Source of the DNA: Lineus longissimus | Lineage: Eukaryota; Nemertea; Pilidiophora; Heteronemertea; Lineidae | Length of the DNA: 64,000 nucleotides | Direction: 5' to 3' | NCBI RefSeq assembly: GCF_910592395.1 | Contig: NW_027020281.1 | Coordinates: 1 to 64,000 of the forward strand | Shown here: positions 35,658-46,890 of the stretch, one piece after another | Layout of the letters: every line of letters starts with the position of its first letter | Numbering within the stretch: the first letter of the stretch is position 1 | Notes under the pieces: model-generated | Databases searched by the model: none | What the model was told of the DNA's origin: nothing | What the model saw: the letters and a program-made list of their open reading frames with translations, nothing else | Made by a program: the position numbers and the translations under genes

Positions 35658-38600
35658 GTAAGTTTTTCCACAGGCCAAGGGGGTCATCCTAAAATGCGTC
35701 CACCAGCGTCCACCAGGTTTAAAATCAAGTTTAGAGTTATCAAAATAAAATCTAATGGCAATAAATGAAATGAGCAGGACATTTTTCGTGTTTCAAGGAG
35801 ATTTCGTGACATTTGTGTGTAAAATGAGTAAGTTATTGCCTAAAATGTACCAGCGTCCACCACCCTGTCGGCGGCCATCTTGGATTCAACTTGGAGGCAA
35901 TGACAGGGCTTCATAGCACTAAAGGAGGCTTGTGATTTTAGATAGTAACTCCTTATCTTACACCCCAATGTCATGAAGTTTTCAAGAAATACGATTTATG
36001 GTGTATTTATTTCGTTTATGATTACTAAATTTAATTTTGATGACTTTATATCTGACTTTAAACCTGGTGGACGCAGGTGGACGCTGGTGGACGCAGTTTA
36101 GGATGACCGGGCCAAGGCGAGGCCAGCAGAATGAAATTCATACCGCCTAGTGTCCGAATGGTATCTGGTCGTTTCGCTCCATAACTTTTTCGCCCCCAGT
36201 CATTTCGCCCCAAATAGCATGCAGTAGGTTTGCCTCTGGTTGGGTAATTTCGCCTCCTGGGACGTGGTTTTGCGTCAGGAAAAAAAAACAATCACGGGCC
36301 AAGAGGTGAATTTTATGATGTACATGTAATATTATCGTGTCTTGTCATTTTTGAAACTTCTGAACGCCCTCTGAAGTGCATCTTCATGAATCATGTTCTT
36401 TGAACTCAAGAAATGCAAATTGCTATCCCAGGCGCAGCATCAGAACGACACGACGACTGGGGGCGAAAAAGTCATCGAGCGAAATGAAAAATCATTAGGA
36501 ATTTCATTATTAGGGGCAACGAGGTCTTATGATTTATAAAGGAGACACATCAGGTGGTACTTCAAACATGTCAAAGGTACCGTCTAAATCACCGCGACCC
36601 GCTGTCGCCAGCTTTAATCCCTTGATTTTGGCTTGAACAATACCACGTCATGGGTGCCGTTTCATCGGTGATTGGCTTGCCGTCACGTTTTGAGCCTTCC
36701 GGAACTTCCTGAAGGCTCCGGCAGTCTGAAGCTCTAAAAATTAGCATACGTAGTTCAGGAAATAGCTTAGCAACCAACAAAAATTATATGCCGCACACAG
36801 ACATGACAGAATTTTATGAATTTCAAACCAAAAGTGCATCATTGCTCATGCATGCGATCTACTTTAATACCTTGCGAATAAGAACCAGCGGCCATTTTTG
36901 TCTGGGCAGATCCACCAATGTCATAATGCATACGACAGCCGCCCTTGCCATTCATATGCATATAGGCGAGACCAGGCCTTGCACCAGTTATTGCGTGACA
37001 CAATCTGTGGTTTCTTCTGTGGTGCAATGAGACATGTTAGTTACTGAAATGCTGAAATGGTTATGTGGACCAGGATGAGAATAAAAGGAAGGGTAATTCT
37101 GGGATTGTCTGTCTGCACTATGGCTGAACATCCTAGAAGACGCAGGCGCTACACTCTGCGCGAAAAAGTAAAGCTTCTCGCTGACTTCCATGCCGGTAAT
37201 GAAACCGTGGGAGCGTTTGCCATCACAAACCGTTTGCCAAAATCTACAATGATGAAATGGTTAATGAGTGAGGATGACATTCATCATCATAGCGCATCGT
37301 CAAAAGCCAAGGGTTCAGAATTAGCGTGGAGAGAACGTGGCACTGGTAAGTCTAGGGAACCATGGCAAAGCCCCCTGAACATTAAGGGTACAGCTAAAGT
37401 GAAGGGAAACTGAAGGATGCATTTTTGCATGGAATGTGGCAAAGAACAAATTTAGTGATTTGCTGACAGAGTAAAATGAACTGTTATCTTTTAGGCCTAT
37501 ACGAAGAGATGGAGGCAGACCTAGCTGATTGGCTCGATGAGAGGCGTGCCCTGGGAATGGCGATATCACATCACAACATCAAAGATGCATCGAGGGAACT
37601 GTATCAACAGTGGTGGGTTGGATTGGCTATTGCAGAACAGACCCGTATATTGAACGATTACCCACGGAAATCTCACTTTACAGCATCAAATGGCTGGTTA
37701 TCAGGGTTTAAGAAAAGGTACAGCATCTCCCTTAGAAGGAAGACCAAGGACAGCCGACAGGTGCCAGATAATGCTGACGCCCTAGTAGCTGCATTTAGGG
37801 AAAGCGTGCATGAACAGCATGAACATTATGAAGATTATCAAGTGGCAAATGTAGACGAGGTTTTCACCCTTTTTGACAACCATGGCAGTTATACCTACAA
37901 CCGAACAGGGGCAACGCAGATTGATATCAAATCTTCGTGGGGCAATCCTAGGCTGGGATGTACCGTCACTTTAGCAGTCACAATGGCAGGGGGAAAATTA
38001 CCCCCGCACATCACCTTCAGACGTCCAACTGCAGCCGCATGGCAAGAGCTTCAAGACAATCTGCCTGAAGATGTAGTCGTGGCACAATCACCAACGGGGT
38101 GGATGAGAGCAAATGTTATGTTAGATTACCTCGGAGAGGTGTTCATCCCCTTCATGCATCAGGACCAGGACGACCAGGAAGACGGGTATCTACCTTTCCT
38201 TCTCATATGGGATCGCTGCCGTGTGCATCTTACAGAAGAAGTTGCCCTTCTCATCATTGAGAATGGCGGTGTTATTGAGTTTATTCCACCAGGTTGTACC
38301 CCCATTGCGCAGCCCTTGGATGTTTCTGTCATCCACAGCTTCAAAGTCCGTCTTCGTCTGCTATGGAGATTGTGGAAACAGGAACACACGACGCCGGATG
38401 GAAATTGTCCAAGGATTTCAATTTTAGAAGTGACACGCCTTGTCCGAGACGCATGGCAGGAAGTACCCGAACAGGTGGTGCAAAATTCATTTCATGCTGC
38501 TGGTATTGGGCATGGGGTTCCACTGGTTGGGGCAGAAGATCTCGAACAACCTGCTGGGGACGTCGATGAGGGACTAGAATTTTTTAACCTGCCAGAGGAA

Positions 38601-41600
38601 GACCTTGTCGAGGACCCTGATGAATAACAGGACCTGCAGGCTTCTTGAAGCCGTCTCATGCAATTACCTTTTTTGGGCTACCCTGTAGAAGTGTTCATTT
38701 TGCCATTAAATGACCACATCAAATCTTGTTTCTTGCAGGCATCCGCAAAACTTGCTTTTTTCTTAGAGGTTAAAATGCATTCAAAATTCCTTCACCGACG
38801 TCACCCTGCCGAGCATAAAATTGAAACAGTGTGTAACCATCTTTCCCATTATGGTATACTAAGGGTTAACATGGTGGGATTTGACCACAAGTCAACGACA
38901 TCGATAAAGAATTCCCCTTTATGTCAATTCCCGAAGCCTATTCATGTAGTCAAATCAAGCACGCCTACTCACATGTCGTGGGCGGGACAAGTTAGGCCTC
39001 ACTGGTGGCCAGGATCGGTTCTTATTCGCAAGGAATTAAAGTAGTACATTCTGAGTACATGTAGCACGCACTGTCGCAGTCCACTGTCGACATTGAGATA
39101 TCAAACTTTGAATTTGACTAACTTGGTATTTTAAAAACGGAGTTTGAAAAAAAGAGATAAATGTCAGCAGGGTTACATGTAGGTTCATGTCCATCATGTC
39201 CATTCCATGCATGCCATGGTACACGTGTATCTTACAAATCTTATATGTACTTCATTACATTGCAATTGCATGCATTGTGGGGACTGGTATTAAAAACAAA
39301 AGAACATCTTTCCGATGTTGCCATTTTGATGTCAGCTATATTCAGGAATACCCATTCCAGTCCAGTGCATTGTGGTGTATCGTTCTGTACTGTCGCTGTT
39401 GTTTGTACAGTAATTCCTGTTTTAGACTGTCAGTGGCAAATCTCTATGGCCTCAGGACTTTTTTTCCAATCCTTGTTGACCGTTTCATTAAAAATATTGT
39501 GGATGGTGAAACACTGAAAGGTGATAAAAATCCTTCTTTTTTTCAGAAATCCAGGTACACTTATATTTTTGCAACGATTTGAATCCATCCTGCTGCGCTT
39601 CCTCAAGGGCAAGAAACCATCGGAAATAAATTACCAAACACTATTTGCAGAATTTGCTAGTATCTTTATCATAACCTTCTGGTAAGTTACTTGTTTTGGC
39701 CTTCCGGCCCTTTTTTCGGATTGTAACCAAATTTAATGTGAATATCTCCATCTCCATTACTAACACCCTAATTTACCGATCGTTTTGGGGGTTAAAAAAA
39801 TAAAGTGTTCCTAAATTATTTCCAATTTGGAACAATCTACAAAAATATTTTTTAAAATAAGTCTGAGTGACATTGTGTGTCACTCACAGGCTCCACAGCC
39901 TGCCAATTGCCAGAAAAAGAATTCAGTCACTGATGAAAGTTGTTACATACGGGTATGTTCTAAACGATAATCTTACGCTACCACTGAGCATACATGTACA
40001 TAGTAATAATGATGCGCACAGTTAGCTCATCTTCACTGACTTCAGGTTATCATCGGGCCTGCCCTTTTCTAACCTTCACACAACCAGCAAGTATGACACG
40101 TTCTACTGGTCGTGTGCCAAATGTATCATTCTTACCGGGAGTTAATTGAACAACCAATTAAATCAGATTGGAGTAATCCGCTTGGAGCAAAAAGCGTCCC
40201 GCTAGTCTTGCATCACATGCTTCTGGTGCCGCGTGACCCGAGTTCGGCTAATCAGATTACAAATAAATGGCACGTTTCTATTTGTAACCATTTGTAACCG
40301 ACTTTCAAAACTAAGTTTCTGATTGGACGTTACGATTTTGCCTCAACCCTTGGACAGCTAAATCCATTGGTTGTTGCAGAGCGTGGGGAGGATATAGCAG
40401 ACAACGCACGTGAGGCATTATGGAGAATGAGTGAGCTTGATTTTACCTTTTTAACGGAAGATGTCAACGTTCATCATTGTCTGTATTTGTATCATATGAA
40501 GTTCTGGCTGTTGTTTTTAAAAAGTAATTCTATTTGAATTTTTTGTAGTCCTGGAGATATGCAGCAAATGGATATATTTGGGAAAAAAGTGACCTCGACA
40601 CCAGATCTTCGCTATGTTAAATGCAAGGATCAAGATGTTTTAGTGGCGACAATAGCTGAGGTACTAGTAATTCTCAATTTCAACTTCTTTCCTGTCATGC
40701 CTGTTACCTCTTGATCACCGCCAACGCCAATAGCCCATTAAAATATCTTCGATGTGTTCAGCTCCGACTCCGCCATACATCGAGCGCATGTGTGAGCTCC
40801 AAATAGTGTGGGAATACACGCACCACGCATTTTTAAAGCTTACTGCTATTGGAAAACACCTTCGGTATCTAAAATAGTTTTACGTCACAACCCTAGCTGA
40901 CCAATCAGGTCATTCTTTGGCAGCCAATCAGTTTCGCTTTGAGCGTCGCATTTGCTAGTGACGAATCCATTGGTCTAAACCCACAGCTGCAGTAGTCAGT
41001 AGCTGTTCTACTTTGGCTACTCTATTCAGCTAGCCATTTCTGTCTGCAGTAGGTTTGTACTACAGGGTGTATAAAAAAAACCCAGAACAATTGCTATTTT
41101 TTCCCAATATCAACGAATTCTAAGACAAAGGACATGACACATAATATAAATAATTTTTTCAGTCTATGATGTGTTGCCATCTGGGCAAGACTTACTACCT
41201 CCTCTTAATTGAGGGCATTTTTAGTTTACCATGGTTTCGACTTCCCAGTCACTATTCTAAATTCTACTGTGCACGTGATAGTTTCCACCAAGACATTGCC
41301 TGTAAAATGGGAAAATTTGTCTGTAAGATTTGATTGAATCATCATTCTTCTCCAAGGCCAGTCCAGACCAACTCAAAAATATGACATGGATGAGGTGTGC
41401 TGCAACCTCGTATCATCAAGGATTCTCATGCTCTGAAAAATGAGGTACCTGGTACTCAATTGTACATTTTATTTTTAACCTTGATTTTCTGAGGTTTCTA
41501 TTGTTGGAACCTTGTTTTTGTGGGGTTGTGTGCCTAGTTGTACCTCAATAAATTGAGGTTTCTTTCAACCTTGAAAAAGTGAGGTTGTCAGTTTTGTGAA

Positions 41601-44600
41601 CCTCAGCCTTCTTGAGGTACAGCCCAAAAAAATCATTTCTAAGGCATGCCGATTTGAAATGGCCCATTACTGCTAGTGCTACCCCAGCAAAGAATTCATC
41701 TTCTTTCAAAAAATCAGTTTATTTATCTGCGATTTTCGCAAAATCTTACCATGAAAAGGTGAGGTTTGTGATGAAAAACAACCTCAGATTCAGAAAAGTG
41801 AGGTTACATGTACTAGCAAACCTCACTTCTTTTAGTTGCTGGCTCAGACAGGACCGGAGTTTAGCCCTTCACGCTGCAACCATCTTCATGCGGAGCCTTG
41901 TCTGGAGCCATGTCGATGCATGATGAGGTCATCATGTATCAATCGATTTCCCCCTCTACTACAACCATTGTACACTTGGGAAATGACGTTGTGTCTTAAT
42001 TGAGGGGTAACATAAACTTTTGAACTCGGGATGCACTGACAGTGCTTGAATGGGTTTTTGTGCCATGGCTTGCGCTTCCTATTTCTAAAAATATCGAAGA
42101 ACACGTTTTTCTACAATCTAAAATTGGAAAAGCGTCTTACTTTTAGAAAAATATGTCACCAAAGAAATAAGCAGAGAACTTCATTGAGGGAATTCTTTTG
42201 TCACTCTTCCTCCTAGATATTTTTCAAGGTCACATTAGGTCAAAATTCATTAAATCACGGTAAGGTGGCACATTTCTAAACTTGTGTGGACATGTATCTA
42301 GTGACCCTCTACTTTACCCCTAAAATTTGGCGTGCTCAAAATTGATTGATTGAATATGGCCGCCAGGTGGCCATATTGAAAATTGAACAAAGTCCTATGA
42401 CTCGCAAAACGATGATTGGATTTAAACCAAATTTCATGTGGTTATGTAAATGTGTCTATGTAATGTACATGATGTATGTACTCTTTACCTTAGCCCAAAT
42501 TTTCAGTCTAATAAAGTTTTGTCCAATGACCAAGTTGTTAAGAAATCTTGAAAATCGCTCTGATTTCCAAGATATCTGAACAATTTGGACAAAACCTACC
42601 TCAAATGAATCCTCACAGAAAGTCCCAGCATGTTCTTCCATTCCAAAGTGTTTTTAATTGACCACAACCACTCTCAAATTTGGCAAAATGTTGCAGCATA
42701 GGAAATTTTTTGTACACAAAAAAAATGTACAGGCTTTGAGACCCAGGACCTAATTACGTTGTACACAGAGGGTCATATCATACATTGTTGATGACGTCGC
42801 GTCATTCATGACTCAAGACTGCTGGCAGTGCATTTCATTGCATTTAGCACAGGAAAATGTATGTTGGTGCAAAGTCAACATTTCTGGTGCAGATGAAGTC
42901 GGAGCAAAGTTTGGAATGGAAGAACATGCTGGGACTTTCTGGGAGAATTCATTTGAGATTGTTCAGATATCTTGGAAATCAGACTCAGAGCGATTTTCAA
43001 GATTTCTTAACAACTTGGACAAAACTATAATATAATATGGCTGCCAGGCGGCCATCTTTAAAATCAATCAAAGTCCTAATTACATTGTACTTTGAAAGTG
43101 ATAATTGGATTGCAACCAAATATCATTAAGTAATTACATATGTACTCTTTACATTATCCCAAACATTCAATGTAATCTATGACAAATATGGCAGCAAGGC
43201 CGCCATCTTGAAAATTCAACGAAACCCTGTTACTCCCTGGCTAAACTGTTGATCAGATGTCAATCCACATCCACTGCAAATGACATGCACTAACATTTTA
43301 GCTGAGGTGAGCACATGGTCCCTGGATCATTCATTCATCTCCCATTCCACAATGGTGGCACGTTTGCTCACCATTCACCATTGATGCTAGATACATGAAG
43401 TTGAAACTTGGTATGTGAATGTCTTACATTGTCTTAAATGACAACATGACTTGACATGAATGACTGACATACATTAATACAAAAACATCCCAATTCAATG
43501 CAAATTGAACTCGTACTTTCTGGGCTTAAGACAGTGACCTACATGTACCTTTTGAAGCCATATTCAAACTGGTCACAAGGCTCAAATTGCAATAATCTGT
43601 TCATTCTGCTATAAATTTCTGTTTTAAATCTAGTGAATTTTTAATTATTATTTGTCCAAGATCAATCTGGTGAGCACAATTCCCCTGGCTGCTTTTTATA
43701 TTGCCTCTTGCGCTAATATATCCAAAATTTCATTCCTGACTCTAAGCATTTTATTATCATTTTTTTATTAGGTTAAAAAAATGCCAAAAATAGCAGGTGG
43801 CCCTCCAGAGAAGCGTCGGCGCTTAATTGATGAGGACATCAGTGATGATAGTGATGATGATGATGAGGAGGAGGATTCTTTCTTGAGTGATAAACTGCGT
43901 GGGCAGCATGCAGCTGAGCTCCTACTTGAAGTATCGGAATCAATCCTCCCCATACATGAGAAAAAAAGGCATGTCCTGGGATTGATTATACAAGGAACAA
44001 ATGTAAGTACAGAACAGAACTTTTCTGACTCAGCTTATTATTTCAAGATCAGTAACAGTTCTTATTAAACTGGCACTTCTGGACTGGATGTTATCCAGGC
44101 TGATTGATTTTCTTACATGTATGTGGCTCTGGAATTCACCACTATCTTTGGTCGAATACTCTATCTAAAGGCCCATCTCCATCAGAGCATTTTTCTCGTC
44201 GTTCGACGTTGCATTTTAAAAACGTTTTGACGCGGCACTCCCGGAAGCGACTTATAAAAACCGTGCTGTAACATAAATTGTCTGCACATTTCACTGACAA
44301 CCTTATTGTCGGTGAAATGGTGCAGACAATATACGTCTTAAAAGACGCTGTCGCTGCCGCGTCTTAACTTTTAACGCAACGTCGAACGACGAGCAGAAAC
44401 ACTATGATGGAGACGGGCCTTAACTCACAAGAATTCACATCTTTGAACTGAAGGGTACGCTGTTCGTATTAAAATAGTGGATCAGGAAAATAGAAATGCA
44501 GTTACTGATTCAATGCTGTAGTGCTTATTATGCATGCACATTTGAAACTTGGTAGCTGTAGTATACAGTGGATCCGGGTTTTCGATTAGACCTACTTTTC

Positions 44601-46132
44601 AAGGTCAGTAACAAAGGTCAAAATTCATCAAGTCGCCAATAGCTGTGGCATGTTTTGTTTCAATTTGAGCTAGTAGAAGATGCGTGTAGCAACCCTCTAT
44701 TCTACCCTAAAATTTGGCTTGTTCGTCCTATACTCTGAAACTGGTTATTGTTTTGCATTTGCAACCAAAATTCATGTACAGTAGAACCTCCCTCTGCGGA
44801 CACCTCTGCCAGGCGGACACCTCTACATAACGGACACGTCCGGCCAGTCCCGATTTTTTCTAAGTCATTTCCAATAACAAAAACCTCTGTACGGCGGACA
44901 CCTCTCTATTCCGAATTGCGGACAGGGCGATAGCCAATTTTTGGTCCAATTCCCTCCCAATTACGGACAGTAGGCAAAAACAATGGCTTCCCGCTTGCGC
45001 TTGGAGAGTCAAGTAGGCCCGACAGGTGTGATATTCGCGCAATTAATCAACGTAATTACCCCATGGCATTGTGTTTTTGTATCCTAATTAAGCCGCGGCA
45101 TTGGCATTGTGTTTTTGTATCCTAATTAAGCCGTGGCATTTGTTTACTCATCTTTTCAACTAATCACATAGGCCTTTTGTGTCTACGGACACTCATAAAT
45201 CCACGCGGTTTTGTCAGTGTTGCGGCGAATATGCGTTAGTAGAGAAATTAGAAAAAAATAATTATTTATCAAAGGTGGCTGATGGACAGAAATTATGGTG
45301 TTTTTTGACACATTATCACATGTCGAGGAGATTTTGCAATAAAAGGGGCACCTTTTACTAGAGAGATTATTCACGCTCTGAGTTCCAAAGTAGCTCACGT
45401 CATTCAACGCAACATCACAAGCAAATACCGATCAGCCAACAGGTTTAAAGTTTCTACGCTAGATGTCGACACAGAGAAAACCAAGACCTGCAAGGCGGGA
45501 ACTTCAAATCCACCTATCGGACGATTTGGCATAACCTCTCTATTGCGGACACCTCTCTATTGCGGACACCTGGGCCCAGTCCCATGGGTGTCCGCAATAG
45601 AGAGGTTGTACTGTATCTCTTTATTTCTACATGGACGTATGTCATCGTCTCTGATTTTCATGCGATAACCAATACGGCTGCAAGGGGGCCATCTTGAAAG
45701 TTAAACCAAGTCTTACTAACTCTGATAAGTGAAACTATTGATGGAATTGCCTCTGTGATTATCCCAGATTTCAACGAATTTCCATGTGACATGTACATTC
45801 AGGGCAAATGACATGCATTATCATCATTATCCGAGGTGAGCACATGGTCCTGGACCAAGTGTAAAATGTGAAACAGTGAGCAGTAAAATTATACTTTTGT
45901 GCTTCAGGTCTGTTTGACGGGTTTGGAAATAGATGAGGACCATTTCAAGCAACTGCAGGAGCCTGTTTACAAAGAGCTTAAAGATGAAAAGGCAATGATA
46001 TACCACACACGATCCTATGACATGTTCATCAAGGAAGATCGTCATCACCTTATCAAAATCTTGTTAACTTTGGTCAAATTAGCCGACAATAGGTATTTGA
46101 TGCATCTCCTTTACCCACAGGATAAGCTATGA
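35101..46132 (+). CDS. Unrecognised nuclear-type protein, paralogue A (five exons, 419 aa)
   Basis: Exons are 35101-35657, 39547-39681, 40549-40660, 43772-44002 and 45908-46132. All introns are GT-AG, with phases 2, 2, 0 and 0. The summed coding length is 1,260 nt ending at TGA. The model rests on matching exons and phases in the paralogue at 49.9-62.2 kb. I do not recognise the family. Visible parts are a polar N-terminus, helical exons 1-2, and PPEKRRR followed by a long Asp/Glu run in exon 4. Exon 4 also has DKLRGQ, and exon 5 has LTGLEID and SYDMF. The basic and acidic tracts suggest nuclear or chromatin work (inference). AATAAA immediately follows the stop. Confidence 0.75.
35681..36109. 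mobile_element. 429-bp hAT-like MITE with 8-bp target duplication
   Basis: Flanked by identical GGCCAAGG at 35673-35680 and 36110-36117. The ends GGGTCATCCTAAA and TTTAGGATGACCG are inverted, followed by inverted (GTCCACC)n blocks. It starts 23 bp inside intron 1 of paralogue A. No coding content. Confidence 0.9.
36171..36486. mobile_element. MITE-like pair of inverted TTTTTCGCCCCCAGTC repeats
   Basis: CGCTCCATAACTTTTTCGCC...CCAGTC at 36175-36200 is inverted at about 36452-36482 (GACTGGGGGCGAAAAAGTCA). The interior repeats TTTCGCC words. Non-coding; the exact ends are uncertain. Confidence 0.6.
37120..38627 (+). CDS. Tigger/jerky (pogo superfamily) transposase-type protein, two exons
   Basis: Exons 37120-37345 and 37495-38627 join in phase 1 (donor GTAAGT, acceptor TTTTAG) to give 452 codons without a break. 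The N-terminal helix-turn-helix (RRYTLREKVKLLADFHAGNE, ending KSTMMKWL) resembles CENPB/psq DNA-binding domains. A second, Tc5-type, helix-turn-helix region follows (near SHFTASNGWLSGFKKRYSIS). The DDE_1 core shows NVDEVF, WDRCRVHL and AQPLDVSVIHSFK, so all three acidic positions are present, although DRCRVH replaces the commoner DxxxAH. It lies within intron 1 of paralogue A on the same strand. I found no terminal inverted repeats, so it may be an old, retained or a domesticated copy. Confidence 0.85.
39547..39681 (+). CDS. Paralogue A, exon 2
   Basis: Acceptor TTTTTTCAG, donor GTAAGT, phase 2 in and out. It encodes LLRFLKGKKPSEINYQTLF and FAEFASIFIITFW-type helices. It aligns with paralogue B exon 51037-51177 (LKKAVNSQINEGTFVDLFQ) along its whole length. 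Confidence 0.8.
40549..40660 (+). CDS. Paralogue A, exon 3
   Basis: Acceptor TTTTTTGTAG, donor GAG|GTACTA, phase 2 in and 0 out. PDLRYVKCKDQD and VLVATIAE match NDLRYDYEDE and VVVTVAE of paralogue B at the same exon end. Confidence 0.8.
41421..41830. repeat. GAGGTT/AACCTC-rich repeat in intron 3 of paralogue A
   Basis: TGCTCTGAAAAATGAGGTAC opens a stretch with many GAGGTT and AACCT(C) words in both orientations. It resembles the CACTCT...AAAAA foldback family (32231-32475) but is more degenerate. Another single end, ACAGGGTGTATAAAAAAAAC (41063), looks mariner-like. Confidence 0.45.
42235..43345 (+). repeat. Dispersed GGCCATCTTG...GAGGTGAGCACATGGTCC repeat, intron 3 of paralogue A
   Basis: Contains CAAGGTCACATTAGGTCAAA at its start and the phrase ATGGCCGCCAGGTGGCCAT, repeated in variants at 42356, 43040 and 43187. 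It ends with GAGGTGAGCACATGGTCCCT (43305). A foldback element is inserted at 42512-43032. Confidence 0.7.
42512..43032. mobile_element. Foldback element with about 130-bp inverted arms
   Basis: The arm at about 42512-42655 (for example TTGTTAAGAAATCTTGAAAA, CCCAGCATGTTCTTCCATTC) is mirrored at about 42905-43032 with small indels. A roughly 250-bp loop separates the arms. No coding capacity. Confidence 0.85.
43772..44002 (+). CDS. Paralogue A, exon 4 (basic/acidic tract and KLRGQ motif)
   Basis: 77 codons, phase 0 to 0, donor AAT|GTAAGT. PPEKRRRLIDED is followed by a 14-residue Asp/Glu/Ser run and DKLRGQHAAELLLEV, then VLGLIIQGT. Paralogue B has the same order: Lys/Arg tract, acidic run, SKLRGQLGIELLADIE, LGLTVEAT. 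Confidence 0.85.
44168..44422. mobile_element. MITE with about 46-bp inverted repeats, intron 4 of paralogue A
   Basis: AAGGCCCATCTCCATCAGAG...TCGTCGTTCGACGTTGC is inverted at the right end (GCAACGTCGAACGACGAG...GGGCCTT). A second, inner inverted pair (TGTCTGCACATTTCACTGAC) lies at the centre. Non-coding; the target duplication is not certain. Confidence 0.85.
44779..45613. mobile_element. 835-bp pogo-like non-autonomous element, TA duplication
   Basis: Ends CAGTAGAACCTCC and GAGGTTGTACTG are inverted and flanked by TA on both sides (44777-44778 and 45614-45615). Repeated GGACACCTCT phrases at both ends fit pogo/Tigger-type termini. The related repeat at about 46684-46705 reads GCAACCAAATTTAATGTATC with a single TA, which is an empty site. 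No intact transposase inside. Confidence 0.9.
45908..46132 (+). CDS. Paralogue A, exon 5
   Basis: Acceptor CTTCAG, 74 codons and TGA. LTGLEIDEDHFKQLQ and IYHTRSYDMF align with LTCLEMDLDDLKKMQ and FYTKAYDM in paralogue B's last exon. Confidence 0.85.
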   Translation, partial: VCLTGLEIDEDHFKQLQEPVYKELKDEKAMIYHTRSYDMFIKEDRHHLIKILLTLVKLADNRYLMHLLYPQDKL

Positions 46133-46199
46133 ATAAAAATTTCGATGCTTGTTTTAGTTTTCTCTATAAAGTGCAAAGGTGGGAACAGTGCTGTATCGA

Positions 46200-46890
46200 T
46201 TTTGAGTCTGATCCAGAACCCAATATGGCTGCCAGATGGCAATCTCGCTTTTAAATTTTTCTTTACTTACTATGAACATGTTAGTCTTGTTATGATCTAA
46301 ACCTCTTCTTATAATGAACTGAAAATTTACACTGTTATAAATTTGTCTCTGAATTTGGTATTTTTACTAATCAATTATGTTTGATGTAATGAATGAGTCT
46401 GAATGAACTAACATAGTGGAAGGTGTATTTCAAGCCACACTTACTCTACATGTATTTCTTGGAGAACCAGCATTACAGTCTTTGTTGCAATCAATAATGA
46501 TGTGGGAGAGGAGCAATTAGGATACCAAAACCTATTTCAGAAGGGGGGTCTTTGAGCCAAATTATTGGGACATGAATTTGTACAAACACAAACTATAAGG
46601 AAAACGTTTTGGTGAAAACGTGGCACAACAGTACAAAATCTTTTCGATTTTTTTCGATGGGAGTCTGACGAAAAGTTCGCTACTCTGAAATTAATGATGG
46701 CATTGCAACCAAATTTAATGTATCTATGTACTCGTAACAGTATCCCCAGTTTTCAATGTAATCCGGTGACAAATATGGCCACTGCCATCTTGAATATTAC
46801 ACTCCCTAGACTGTTGAACATACTGCATTGACATTTATTACGCGAGGTGAGCACAAGGTCCCTGGACCATTCATTTTTCCAGAACAGGTC
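46200..46890 (+). repeat. Another copy of the GGCCATCTTG / GAGGTGAGCACA repeat
   Basis: AATATGGCTGCCAGATGGCA (about 46222) and ATATGGCCACTGCCATCTTG (46775) are followed by the family tail GCGAGGTGAGCACAAGGTCC near 46842. Confidence 0.6.
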
